64,000 bases of DNA from Candidatus Fluviicola riflensis (GCA_002243285.1 CP022585.1:1476641-1540640); one strand, 5' to 3'. Shown: positions 54,792 to 63,675, numbered from the stretch's first letter. The notes: a model not told the origin generated them from the sequence alone. Numbers and translations: made by a program.

Positions 54792-54799
54792 TAATTTCG
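54792..54799 (+). promoter_or_regulatory. Leader-less box of the transglutaminase-like gene (TAATTTCG-N4-ATG)
   Basis: TAATTTCG ends four bases before the ATG at 54804, with a TTG 23 nt upstream at 54766. A second box, TATTTTTG at 54761-54768, lies further upstream and would give a 35-nt leader, so two start points are possible. Confidence 0.4.
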
Positions 54800-54803
54800 C
54801 CCC

Positions 54804-55490
54804 ATGATAACCAATAAATTGGGTTCAAAATCCCCGACTTTTCTGGAAGAAACACCATTTTTGGATCATTCACATCCGAAGATCCGGGATTATGTAGCAG
54901 AATTTCGTCAATTCACCGATCCGCAGGAACAAGCTACAAAATTGTACCTGAAAGTACGTGATGGATTTTTGTACGATCCATATCACCTCGATTTGCGACC
55001 ACAGGCACTTGTTTCAAGTTCCATTATCGGAAAAACGCGTGCATGGTGTGTAGAAAAAGCGATTCTTTGTTGTTCGGCTTTACGCGCTTTAGGCATTCCT
55101 GCCCGGTTGGGATTCGGAATTGTGAAAAACCATGTTGGAGTCGATAAACTGGTTAGTTACCTGCGCAAAGATGAAATTGTCTTTCACGGTTTTACAGAAG
55201 TATTGCTGGATGGAGTCTGGACGAAATGCACTCCCGCATTTGATCGCAGGATTTGCAGGATTAACCGGGTGGAACCGTTGGAGTGGGATGGAACCGCCGA
55301 TTCGTTATTCCAGGCTTTTCGTGGTGATGAACAATACATGGAATACCTTCATTTTTACGGTTCGTTTGATGATGTTCCCGTTTCGTTGATGCACCGCGAA
55401 ATGCAGGCACATTACCCTCATTTGTTTGAAACACCTATCGACACGCCCGCTTTTTCTTTCCGATTTGATAGAACCCGGCTGGTCGACTGA
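54804..55490 (+). CDS. Transglutaminase-like protein
   Basis: Seen: 228 residues. The transglutaminase-like Cys is in TRAWCVEKAILCC near residue 77, the His in FHGFTEVLLDGVW near 134 and the Asp in CTPAFDRR near 150, so the Cys-His-Asp triad is complete. No signal peptide. Known: bacterial transglut_core domains act as cysteine proteases or protein cross-linkers; the role is unknown. It converges with and overlaps the SpoIIE-domain gene by 73 bp at the C-terminal end. Confidence 0.85.
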   Translation: MITNKLGSKSPTFLEETPFLDHSHPKIRDYVAEFRQFTDPQEQATKLYLKVRDGFLYDPYHLDLRPQALVSSSIIGKTRAWCVEKAILCCSALRALGIPARLGFGIVKNHVGVDKLVSYLRKDEIVFHGFTEVLLDGVWTKCTPAFDRRICRINRVEPLEWDGTADSLFQAFRGDEQYMEYLHFYGSFDDVPVSLMHREMQAHYPHLFETPIDTPAFSFRFDRTRLVD

Positions 55491-57364
55491 ATACTTACTG
55501 TTGCTGACAGGAATGATTGAGCAGAAACTCCCGGTTCGAGAATGATAAATGTACAATCATCCGTTTGTTCGGTATTTCCTTTCCAGTTTTCAAACTGCTG
55601 AATGAGTTTGGAATAAATAATTGCTGTGGGTTCATTGGCATGTCGGATAAACCATTCTCGCAGGAATTTTCGTCCCATTTTCTTTGATTTGATGCCGCCG
55701 AACTGATCGACCATTCCATCCGAGAATAAAAATAACCGATCTTTCGGTTGCAGCTGAATTTCGTATTCGTCAAATGAATTGACTTCGAAATAAGTGTAAC
55801 CAATTGGCATGCGTTGCCCCACGATCTCTACCAATTCACCATCGCGAAGAATCCAAAGCGGAAGTTGAGCTCCCGCAAAAGTGATGGTATGTTGCTGACG
55901 ATCCCAAGCGAACAAGGCCAGGTCCATTCCGTCGTAACGTTTGTCTTCCTGTGTATTCAAACGCCGGCTCACAAGAGATCGCAAAGCATTAAGTAACTGC
56001 GCCGGTTGACGAATTCCAGAACCGATCAATTCATCCAACGCATTCATTCCCATAACGCTCAGCAACGCCCCCGGAACTCCATGTCCAGTACAATCTGCCA
56101 ATGCAAAATAAAGTGTAGACTGCTCGTGTTCCTGTACTTCTTTCATCCAGTAAAAATCACCACCTACCATGTTTTTAGGTTGGTAATAGATCCAGGCTTC
56201 CTGAAAAGACCTCAATAATTTTGCCCTCGATACAAGCAAACTTTGCTGTAAATCCTGCGCATAGCGTAAACTTTCCATCATTTCCAGGTGCTGAAGTTCC
56301 AGCTGATGATTTTTGAATTGCAGTGATTTGGTCCGGCGCTCCACACGATCTTCGAGTAACTGCATATCCGAACGGATCTTGCGGGTCAGTTTCAAAAAGT
56401 GCAGGGTGATTTTCCCGAAATCATTTCGTGGAATTCGCAGCAATGTATCCTGGTGAAATTGATAATTCGTCGCAATGTAACCGGCCATGGTTTGTTGCAG
56501 ATTTTTTACCTGCCGTGAAAATTTTCGTGTAAACAAAATTGTGCATCCGATGGCAAAAAATACCATTAATCCGTTGAGAAGTAAAATGGTTTGCTCGGCT
56601 GTAGATGAAGCGTCAAGGCTGGCCTTCAATAAACCTGATCGCTGCTTTCTGACACTGTCTTGCAACGCTTCAAAATGGTCGAGCCAATGTTTGTAAAAAC
56701 CTGTTCTTCCCGGATAAAGCAATTGAAGGTAATCAGTGGACAAACTATCAAAATAAACAGTGTAATTGTCCAGCGCATCGGGCAAGTGAACGTGTTTTTT
56801 CCACAGCGTCATTTCCTCTTTAAACCGCTCGGAATAAGCAGGATCGACTCGCATGAGGAAATCTTTTTCGTGTCGCCGTAAACTCAGCAACCGCTCATTG
56901 TGCTGCGGATAATCGTTTTCCATTTGATGTGCCAGATTGCGCATTTTACCAATTAATCCCTGGTCTTTGAATCCGATCCGACCTACTTTTTGTAATAATT
57001 GTTGTTCCAGTTTTAATAGCTTGCTAAAGGTTGAAACCTCAATTCCGTCATTAAGCGCTGAAAGATTATGTTTTCGCAAAGAAGCATTATTGGACATCGA
57101 TTTGTTTAAAGTTTTTGTCCAGAATTGTTTATTGAGGTTCAATTGTTGTTCAAGATTGATCGCAACCGAATCAAAATGAGGGTGATGCTGTGAAAATGAT
57201 CTGAATTGTTCCTTGTGCTGCTGTAAAATTTGCGCCAAATGGTCAGATTTTGCCACTTCCTGTTGCATAACATATATAGTTTCGATGTGGTAGAAATTAA
57301 TCACCCCAATGAATACCAAAACCACACAAAATCCTCCAAAAACCCCTAAAAACAATCGTTTCAT
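55418..57364 (-). CDS. Membrane sensor with SpoIIE-type PP2C phosphatase domain
   Basis: Seen: 648 residues. A first membrane segment at about 5-27 (LFLGVFGGFCVVLVFIGVINFY), a mainly helical periplasmic stretch to about 265, a second segment at about 265-287 (TILLLNGLMVFFAIGCTILF), a coiled-coil-like region, and a SpoIIE domain from about 400 with GGDFYWMKEV, FALADCTGHGVPGALLSVMGMNALDELI and a final DDCTFIILEPG. Known: such proteins dephosphorylate anti-sigma antagonists or similar targets. The last 24 residues lie beyond the conserved domain and overlap the convergent gene. Confidence 0.9.
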   Translation of the reverse strand: MKRLFLGVFGGFCVVLVFIGVINFYHIETIYVMQQEVAKSDHLAQILQQHKEQFRSFSQHHPHFDSVAINLEQQLNLNKQFWTKTLNKSMSNNASLRKHNLSALNDGIEVSTFSKLLKLEQQLLQKVGRIGFKDQGLIGKMRNLAHQMENDYPQHNERLLSLRRHEKDFLMRVDPAYSERFKEEMTLWKKHVHLPDALDNYTVYFDSLSTDYLQLLYPGRTGFYKHWLDHFEALQDSVRKQRSGLLKASLDASSTAEQTILLLNGLMVFFAIGCTILFTRKFSRQVKNLQQTMAGYIATNYQFHQDTLLRIPRNDFGKITLHFLKLTRKIRSDMQLLEDRVERRTKSLQFKNHQLELQHLEMMESLRYAQDLQQSLLVSRAKLLRSFQEAWIYYQPKNMVGGDFYWMKEVQEHEQSTLYFALADCTGHGVPGALLSVMGMNALDELIGSGIRQPAQLLNALRSLVSRRLNTQEDKRYDGMDLALFAWDRQQHTITFAGAQLPLWILRDGELVEIVGQRMPIGYTYFEVNSFDEYEIQLQPKDRLFLFSDGMVDQFGGIKSKKMGRKFLREWFIRHANEPTAIIYSKLIQQFENWKGNTEQTDDCTFIILEPGVSAQSFLSATVSIQSTSRVLSNRKEKAGVSIGVSNK

Positions 57365-57490
57365 CTACACCAGTAATACTTTGCAAAGGTGTACACCACG
57401 TGTTGTTTCAGCTTGAACTTGCTGTGAAAACTATGTTAATACACGGTTTTAAATAATACCCACTACGGTAATAGTTGACATTAAAGAGTG

Positions 57491-57498
57491 TATATTTG
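57491..57498 (+). promoter_or_regulatory. -7 box of the M61 peptidase gene (TATATTTG)
   Basis: TATATTTG matches TAnnTTTG exactly, 15 nt before the ATG at 57514. The nearest TTG, at 57476, leaves only 12 nt of spacer, so the -33 part is not supported. Confidence 0.5.
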
Positions 57499-57513
57499 AA
57501 CAAAATAGTGGAA

Positions 57514-59295
57514 ATGAGATTATTATTCATCCTGGCATGCTGCTTACCAACTTTGTCTTTTGCACAATCGATCAAGTATGCACTTAAAATGCCCAAGCCT
57601 CAGAATCATTACTTTGAGGTTGAAATGGAACTACGCGACTTTAAAGCAAGCGAATTAACTGTTAAAATGCCTGTTTGGGCGCCGGGCTCTTATTTGGTTC
57701 GTGAGTTTTCGCGACACGTCAATTATGTAAAAGCGGTTGATGAAAACAACAAGGAACTGAAAGTAACCAAAACGGCAAAAAACGAATGGAAGATTGCCAA
57801 AGGAAAAGCCAAATCAGTAAAAGTAAACTACGATGTATATGCCTTTGAATTAACGGTACGTACCAGTTTCCTGGATTTGTCGCATGGTTTTGTTTCCGGA
57901 AGTAGTGTTTTCTTTTATGTAGCCGGATCTCAGCACCTTTCAGGAACATTGGATGTGTATCCATACAGTTCTTTCAAAACGATCACGACTCCGCTGACCA
58001 AATCGGCTGAGAGCGTTCAGGGTGATGCCGCAGCGGAACGTTTTACCTTTACCAATTACGACGAACTGGTCGACTCACCGATTGAAATCGGAAATCACGA
58101 GCTGTTCTATTTTCAAACTGGAGGAACTCACCACCAGGTTGCATTGTATGGCCTTGCCAATTACGACATGGAACAACTGAAAGTGGACATGGAAAAAATC
58201 ACGGCTGCGGCTACGGATGTTTTCGGTCAGAATCCATGTAAGGAATACACGTTTATCATTCACAATGTCATTAATGGACAAGGCGGTTTGGAACATGCAA
58301 ATGCGTGTGTGTTGAGTGTTAATCGCTGGACATACGCACCTACCGAATACAATAATTTTCTCTCGCTAGTGGCGCATGAGTATTTTCACTTGTGGAATGT
58401 AAAGCGCATCAGGCCGATTGAATTGGGGCCGTTTAATTACGACGAAGAAAATTACACGACACTTTTATGGGTAATGGAAGGATTTACTTCTTATTACGAT
58501 GAATTATTGATGGTGAGAGCCGGTTATTATTCCAAAGAAGATTACCTGCGCAAATTGCAGGGCACGATCAATTATGTGGAAGGCTCAACCGGTTCGCGTG
58601 TGCAATCGCTAGCGCATGCCAGTTTCGATGCGTGGATCAAGGCGTATCGTCCGAACGAAAACAGTGGCAATACAACCATGACCTATTATTCGCGCGGAGC
58701 GATGCTGGCATCTTTACTTGATGTGATGATCATTGATAAATTCGAGGCCAAGAAATGCCTCGACCATTTTATGCGTTACCTCTACGATGAATTTTACGTG
58801 AAGAAAAAGCGTGGTTTTACCGAAGTAGAGTTTCAGCAAGCATTGGAAACGTTTATGGGCGAAGATATGGATGCGTTTTTCAACGATCATGTTTACGGAA
58901 CAAAAATTCCTGACTTTAAATCCGTTTTCAGTAAAGTTGCCGTGAACGTTGTTTATACCGGAAAACCTGCTGCTTCATTCGGGGCTTCGGTAGCACAGGA
59001 AGGTGGTAAAACCATTGTGAAATCGATTCGTTCGGGTTCTACAGCTGAAGAAGCAGGAATCAGCGTGGGTGATGAGGTAATTGCCTGTAACGGAATTCGT
59101 GTTGATCAGAAAACTTTCGACAATTTTGTAGCCAGCCTGGTTACTGGTGAATACATTGAACTGATAGTTGCAAGAGAAGAAATCGTTTTGAATTTACAAG
59201 CCAAAATGACCACTTACGAACGACCGGGTTTCCGTTTCGAAACCATGATGCCTTCCAACGAGAAGTTTTATTACTGGCTGAGGTCATTGCATTAA
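57514..59295 (+). CDS. M61 family glycyl aminopeptidase with PDZ domain
   Basis: Seen: 593 residues from the ATG at 57514, where the signal peptide begins (MRLLFILACCLPTLSFAQ). An N-terminal beta domain spans about 20-170, the gluzincin HExxH is in VAHEYFHLWNVKRIRP with the following Glu in LWVMEGFTSYYDE, and a PDZ domain ends the protein (VKSIRSGSTAEEAGISVGDEVIACNG). Known: M61 peptidases cleave N-terminal Gly or Ala and are exported in this group. A terminator follows at 59319. Confidence 0.93.
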   Translation: MRLLFILACCLPTLSFAQSIKYALKMPKPQNHYFEVEMELRDFKASELTVKMPVWAPGSYLVREFSRHVNYVKAVDENNKELKVTKTAKNEWKIAKGKAKSVKVNYDVYAFELTVRTSFLDLSHGFVSGSSVFFYVAGSQHLSGTLDVYPYSSFKTITTPLTKSAESVQGDAAAERFTFTNYDELVDSPIEIGNHELFYFQTGGTHHQVALYGLANYDMEQLKVDMEKITAAATDVFGQNPCKEYTFIIHNVINGQGGLEHANACVLSVNRWTYAPTEYNNFLSLVAHEYFHLWNVKRIRPIELGPFNYDEENYTTLLWVMEGFTSYYDELLMVRAGYYSKEDYLRKLQGTINYVEGSTGSRVQSLAHASFDAWIKAYRPNENSGNTTMTYYSRGAMLASLLDVMIIDKFEAKKCLDHFMRYLYDEFYVKKKRGFTEVEFQQALETFMGEDMDAFFNDHVYGTKIPDFKSVFSKVAVNVVYTGKPAASFGASVAQEGGKTIVKSIRSGSTAEEAGISVGDEVIACNGIRVDQKTFDNFVASLVTGEYIELIVAREEIVLNLQAKMTTYERPGFRFETMMPSNEKFYYWLRSLH

Positions 59296-59318
59296 AAGCG
59301 CAATAAAATTTAAATAGC

Positions 59319-59351
59319 AAAAAAGGCACGGATTGATTTCCGTGCCTTTTT
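59319..59351 (+). terminator. Intrinsic terminator of the M61 gene
   Basis: AAAAAGGCACGGA at 59319-59331 pairs with CCGTGCCTTTTT ending at 59351, a 12-bp stem with a TTGATTT loop and a terminal T-run. Confidence 0.85.
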
Positions 59352-59373
59352 CAATATGTCTTGTAGAATTCCC

Positions 59374-59391
59374 GTCTCGGCTAGCCGAGAC
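59374..59391. repeat. 18-bp perfect palindrome in the hairpin cluster
   Basis: GTCTCGGCTAGCCGAGAC is a perfect palindrome followed by ATTTTTTCTTT. It sits between the M61 terminator and the large CACGAAT inverted repeat. Confidence 0.8.
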
Positions 59392-59400
59392 ATTTTTTCT

Positions 59401-59496
59401 TTCCCACGAATTCACAAATTTTTTGCGTGCCTAACGGACACGCTTTACGTATAGGCGAGTGCGTTAGCCGAGCTGTAATTCGTGCATTCGTGGGAA
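59401..59496. repeat. Dispersed inverted repeat locus 2, CACGAAT word family (order Y-X)
   Basis: Arms begin TTCCCACGAATTCACAAA and TTCCCACGAATGCACGAA. Core Y (GCGTGCCTAACGGACACGC) lies at 59425-59443 and the complement of core X at 59455-59473. The locus at 50936-51066 carries the same two cores in the other order, so the loci look like overall reverse complements of each other. Confidence 0.85.
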
Positions 59497-59507
59497 ACCT
59501 TTGTCGC

Positions 59508-59533
59508 TTCTCATTCGCCGTAGCGGATGAGAA
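59508..59533. repeat. Short inverted repeat TTCTCAT/ATGAGAA before the GH3 gene
   Basis: TTCTCATTCGC at 59508-59518 pairs with GCGGATGAGAA ending at 59533 around a short loop, with one mismatch. Its right end touches the minus-strand GH3 stop codon. Confidence 0.65.
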
Positions 59534-60685
59534 TTATTTAATTGCCCCAACGCATAATTTCATACGAATGATACGCTTAGCAGCTGCGTCAACCTGCGCT
59601 TTGAATGCACCGTCGGAGCGGTATTTCTTTAAGATGTCGGAGTGCGCTTTTGCTGCATCAAGTGGCATTAAAACAATGTCGCAGCCTGCTTCAACAGCTT
59701 TTACGTTGCAACCAGGAATGGCAGTTACCCCCCCCATATTCATGGCATCTGTTACGATCAATCCTTTAAAACCCATTTCGGTGCGCAACAGGTCGGTCAC
59801 GATCACTTTTGAAGTTGTTGAAGGAAGTCCATTGGTGCTGTACTTCGGATTGTTGGCAACAGCCAAATGACCGATCATGATCGATAAAACGCCATCAGCA
59901 ATCAGTTTCGGGTAATTTCCGATTTCTTTGAGTTCACCGTCAATCACCTGAAGTGATTTGTGCGTATCACCTGAAACGAGTCCATGTCCGGGGAAATGCT
60001 TCGCCGTAGCAATGATTCCTTGTTTTTGAGTCGCCTGGATAAACGCATTCGACCATGGAATGATATTAGCCGGAACGGCTCCGAAACTTCTGAAACCAAC
60101 CGTTTTGTTGGGCGACATATCTACCACCGGTGAAAAGTTGTAGTTGATACCGATATCTTTCAGATCAAATGAAATCGTATCCGCATATGCGCTGACTTCT
60201 TCAACGGTTTTCATTTCATTGGCTTTTTTCACCGGATGTGATCCTTTGATTTTGCGGTTGACCAAACTAGGTTCGGCATCGGCGCTGTATAAAAATCCCG
60301 GATTTCCCAATGTTATATTCATTGTGTTAAAATCAGAAATCCATTTCGTGAATTCAGCCTTGGTTCCATTTAGCATCAATACACCACCAATCTGGCGTTT
60401 ATTGATGTGTTTTTTAATCGTAGACAATGTTTGTCCGTATTCACCCACAGCCGGCATAATCAATTGTGCAACAATGGCCGTATCATCCAGCGAAGCGAAA
60501 ATAGAATCAACATCTTTGTTCAATTGTTCGTTTTCAGACAAGTAATCAGCCAGCTCATAAGATCGTTCAATCTTAGGTAATTGCGGAACTTTACGTTCGG
60601 GAACCGTTTGATCGGGCTGTGCGCTCTGTCCGCAAGCCAATAACAGTAATGCTGCTCCGGAGGTGATGGCGATGAGTTGTTTCAT
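59534..60685 (-). CDS. GH3 beta-N-acetylhexosaminidase (NagZ-like) lipoprotein
   Basis: Seen: 383 residues. Lipoprotein signal LLLLACGQ after MKQLIAITSGAA. GH3 motifs ATAKHFPGHGLVSGDTHKSL near 215 and GFKGLIVTDAMNMGGV near 310 carry the catalytic Asp of GH3. Known: NagZ releases GlcNAc from muropeptides. It is exported here rather than cytosolic, so it would act on periplasmic or surface glycans. It overlaps the DUF457 gene by 4 nt (ATGA). Confidence 0.88.
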   Translation of the reverse strand: MKQLIAITSGAALLLLACGQSAQPDQTVPERKVPQLPKIERSYELADYLSENEQLNKDVDSIFASLDDTAIVAQLIMPAVGEYGQTLSTIKKHINKRQIGGVLMLNGTKAEFTKWISDFNTMNITLGNPGFLYSADAEPSLVNRKIKGSHPVKKANEMKTVEEVSAYADTISFDLKDIGINYNFSPVVDMSPNKTVGFRSFGAVPANIIPWSNAFIQATQKQGIIATAKHFPGHGLVSGDTHKSLQVIDGELKEIGNYPKLIADGVLSIMIGHLAVANNPKYSTNGLPSTTSKVIVTDLLRTEMGFKGLIVTDAMNMGGVTAIPGCNVKAVEAGCDIVLMPLDAAKAHSDILKKYRSDGAFKAQVDAAAKRIIRMKLCVGAIK

Positions 60686-61698
60686 TTTCCAAATACTTTA
60701 TCTAAATAATTTCCAAAATTAATGGCTTTAAAGGCACTTCCGCGAGGCAGGCGAAAAGACTTTTGCACAACCTGCCTGTCAACAATCATTCCATAACCCA
60801 TCAACGGTTCGTTCAAAACACCTGCCGTAAGTTGTTTCATTGTTCCGAAACGCAGATCATAACACCAAATAGTGTCGTTGGTTTGTTCGAGTGCGCAATA
60901 GTCATTGGTAATGTAACGTAGTTGTTCACTGCGGTTTTTGTCTTTCCATTTCATTTGCCCAAACAATTCATGGTTTTTAGGAATCACCTGAATATCATCG
61001 GGATCAAAATCAGCGAAAATTGATTTGTAACCAACATAATAGTTTTTTGAATCCTCACTCACCATTTGCCAGTAAAAAGAGGTAAGCGGCATGGGAGTTA
61101 CCATCGAATTTTTTACATGGTGATTTCCTTCCTGAAAATAGCCCGGAGCCTGACTGAGTAATATCAATTTCACCACAACTCCCCAAAGCAAATAACCACT
61201 CGACCAGATGATTCCCGCCCAATTCCATTTTGAACGCCTTGGATTGGTACGTTTTGTAAACAAAGCGATCAATAGCAAGATCATAAAAGGAACTGTGTAA
61301 AGCGGATCGATTACAAAAACGGTGTTGAAGGTAATTCGCGGATCGAATGGCCACAAAAATTGCGTTCCGTAATTGGTAAATATGTCCAGCATCGGGTGTG
61401 TTACTATTGCCAGTGTCCAAAGCCAAATCCAGGTTTTCTGTTCGTAGCGTTGTTTGTACAATTTAGCAAACAACCAGCCCAAAAGTGGCCCGAAAAGCGC
61501 AGCAAATAACAACGAATGTGAAAAACCACGGTGAACGAGCGCGGCATCGAACGGATGATATAGCGACATGAAAAGAACATCCAAATCCGGCAGTGTTCCA
61601 CCCACAGCACCCCAAAGTGCCGCTTTTGCGCCCATTTTTCTACCTGCAACCGCTTCACCAACGGCAGCACCCAATACAATTTGTGTGAGAGAGTCCAT
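60682..61698 (-). CDS. DUF457/YdjM-type membrane-bound metal-dependent hydrolase
   Basis: Seen: 338 residues. N-terminal MDSLTQIVLGAAVGEAVAGRKMG and DLDVLFMSLYHPFD carry the family Asp, and HRGFSHSLLFA and THPMLDIFTNYGT supply the conserved histidines. Hydrophobic helices follow. Known: DUF457 proteins are membrane metal-dependent hydrolases of unclear substrate. It is co-transcribed with the GH3 gene, starting within its first codons. Confidence 0.85.
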   Translation of the reverse strand: MDSLTQIVLGAAVGEAVAGRKMGAKAALWGAVGGTLPDLDVLFMSLYHPFDAALVHRGFSHSLLFAALFGPLLGWLFAKLYKQRYEQKTWIWLWTLAIVTHPMLDIFTNYGTQFLWPFDPRITFNTVFVIDPLYTVPFMILLLIALFTKRTNPRRSKWNWAGIIWSSGYLLWGVVVKLILLSQAPGYFQEGNHHVKNSMVTPMPLTSFYWQMVSEDSKNYYVGYKSIFADFDPDDIQVIPKNHELFGQMKWKDKNRSEQLRYITNDYCALEQTNDTIWCYDLRFGTMKQLTAGVLNEPLMGYGMIVDRQVVQKSFRLPRGSAFKAINFGNYLDKVFGK

Positions 61699-61831
61699 TT
61701 TTTCGTTTTATTCCCGGAAAACCGGACTAAAATTGAGTGTTGAAAAGTACGGTTTTTTTGAGGGAAAAAGTTGTTGATTGTATCTGATGACCTCAACTTT
61801 TTTAGTATCTTAAGATTGGAAAATCGAAAAT

Positions 61832-62524
61832 ATGTTGAAAAATTCAAACGCAATAACAAGCTGGGCCGAGGAAGATCGCCCTCGTGAAAAAATGATATCG
61901 AAAGGCAAAAATGCTTTATCTGATGCGGAATTGCTGGCCATTCTGATTGGCACTGGGTCAGGAAATAACACCGCTGTTGATTTAGGAAGAAACCTGCTGC
62001 AATTGTGCAATGGCGATCTTTATGAATTGGGGAGATTGCGTTTACCCCAAATGTGTTCTGTAAAAGGAATCGGCCCTACAAAAGCCATAAAACTCATGGC
62101 CGCTTTAGAATTGGGCAGGAGAAGGAAAGAGCAGCAGGCAGCAAAAAAGCAACAGATAATTTCGTCAGCGGATGGTTATAACCTTGTTAAACCTTATTAT
62201 TCAGATTTGGATCATGAAGAGTTCCACATCATTTTACTCAATCGCTCCAATGGCCTGCTGGGAGTACGTCAAATTTCAAAAGGTGGTTTGGCCGGAACGT
62301 ACGTTGATCCTAAGATTATTTTTAAGATGGCAATCGATGCGGGAGCTTCCGGTATTATGCTGACTCACAATCATCCCAGTGGTAACAACAGCCCGAGTAA
62401 CAGTGATCACGAACTCACACGAAGAATCGTGCAATTTGGCAAGCTCATTGAAATGCCCGTAATGGATCACATCATTATTACCGATAATGGTTACTTTAGC
62501 TTCTCAGATAACGGATTATTGTGA
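61832..62524 (+). CDS. radC: RadC-like JAMM-domain protein
   Basis: Seen: 230 residues. N-terminal helix-hairpin-helix-like region (LSDAELLAILIGTGSGNN and MCSVKGIGPTKAIKLMAALELGRRR) and a C-terminal JAMM motif LTHNHPSGNNSPSNSDHELTRR. Length matches RadC. Known: RadC family members are zinc-dependent; the direct role in DNA repair is unsettled. It starts the operon with the epimerase gene, which begins at 62524 on the last base of its stop codon. Confidence 0.92.
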   Translation: MLKNSNAITSWAEEDRPREKMISKGKNALSDAELLAILIGTGSGNNTAVDLGRNLLQLCNGDLYELGRLRLPQMCSVKGIGPTKAIKLMAALELGRRRKEQQAAKKQQIISSADGYNLVKPYYSDLDHEEFHIILLNRSNGLLGVRQISKGGLAGTYVDPKIIFKMAIDAGASGIMLTHNHPSGNNSPSNSDHELTRRIVQFGKLIEMPVMDHIIITDNGYFSFSDNGLL

Positions 62525-63675
62525 TGAAAAAAATAATGACGATCATTGGTGCTCGTCCTCAAATCATTAAAGCTGCAGCGATTAGCAGAGCTTTAGAGAA
62601 ATTTTACGCGAATGAAATAGAAGAGCTGATCGTGCATACCGGCCAGCACTACGATGAAAATATGTCAGCTGTTTTTTTTGAAGAATTGGGCATTCCGAAA
62701 CCGTTTGCACAGTTGAGTATCGGGAGTAGTTCTCATGGTGATCAGACCGGGGCTATGATGCGCGATTTGGAAAGTTTGATGATCAATCATTCACCCGATG
62801 CCGTAATCGTTTACGGAGATACCAATTCTACACTGGCCGGTTCGCTGGCAGCATCGAAGATCGGCATTCCGGTAGTTCACATTGAAGCCGGACTGCGTAG
62901 TTTTAATAAAGCAATGCCCGAAGAGATCAACCGGATCATGACTGATCATGTTTCTACGTTGTTGTTTTCACCAACGAAACAAGGAATCAGTAACCTGCAA
63001 CGCGAAGGATTTTCAATGGATTTGAGTGGACATGCTACCATTGATTCTCCAAAAACATATCATTGCGGGGATATCATGCATGATAATAGCCTGCATTTCT
63101 CCAAACTGGCCGAACGGCAATCAACTTTGTTGGAACAAATCGGTTGTAAAGGTAAATCTTTCATACTCGCGACTGTTCACCGAAATACCAATACGGATGA
63201 TCCGAAACGATTACAGGCGATTTTCAGAGGATTGTTAACCGTTGCTCAAACTCATCGGCAGGATATCGTTTTGCCGTTGCATCCGCGCACACGTAAATAC
63301 CTGGAGCAAACGGCCGATCCTGCTTTTTTAAAACAACTTTCCGCAGAACCGGGAATTCATCTAATTGATCCGGTTGGCTTTTTGGATATGATCGCACTCG
63401 AACAGCAAGCTTCATTAGTAGTAACCGACAGTGGTGGTGTGCAGAAAGAAGCTTATTTTTTCCGAAAACCTTGTATCGTTTTGCGCGAAGAAACTGAGTG
63501 GGTCGAGCTGATTGAAACCGGAGCGGCCGTATTGACCGGAGCGGACGAAGTACGGCTGATTGCAGCTGCGAACCGTTTCCTGGAACAACCTCCTGTCTCA
63601 TTCCCGGAAATATTCGGTGGTGGAACTGCTTCTGAATTTATTTGTAAAACCATTTCGGAAGAATTGTTTCAATGA
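62524..63675 (+). CDS. wecB: UDP-N-acetylglucosamine 2-epimerase (non-hydrolysing, WecB-like)
   Basis: Seen: 383 residues from the ATG at 62524; the GTG one codon earlier is the alternative. Signature motifs GARPQIIKAAAI, HTGQHYDENM, YGDTNSTLAG, HIEAGLRSF with the key Glu, EEINRIMTDHVS and DSGGVQKEAYF. Known: interconverts UDP-GlcNAc and UDP-ManNAc for envelope polysaccharide synthesis. It overlaps radC by 1 nt and the next gene by 4 nt (ATGA), so the three genes are translationally coupled. Confidence 0.95.
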   Translation: MKKIMTIIGARPQIIKAAAISRALEKFYANEIEELIVHTGQHYDENMSAVFFEELGIPKPFAQLSIGSSSHGDQTGAMMRDLESLMINHSPDAVIVYGDTNSTLAGSLAASKIGIPVVHIEAGLRSFNKAMPEEINRIMTDHVSTLLFSPTKQGISNLQREGFSMDLSGHATIDSPKTYHCGDIMHDNSLHFSKLAERQSTLLEQIGCKGKSFILATVHRNTNTDDPKRLQAIFRGLLTVAQTHRQDIVLPLHPRTRKYLEQTADPAFLKQLSAEPGIHLIDPVGFLDMIALEQQASLVVTDSGGVQKEAYFFRKPCIVLREETEWVELIETGAAVLTGADEVRLIAAANRFLEQPPVSFPEIFGGGTASEFICKTISEELFQ

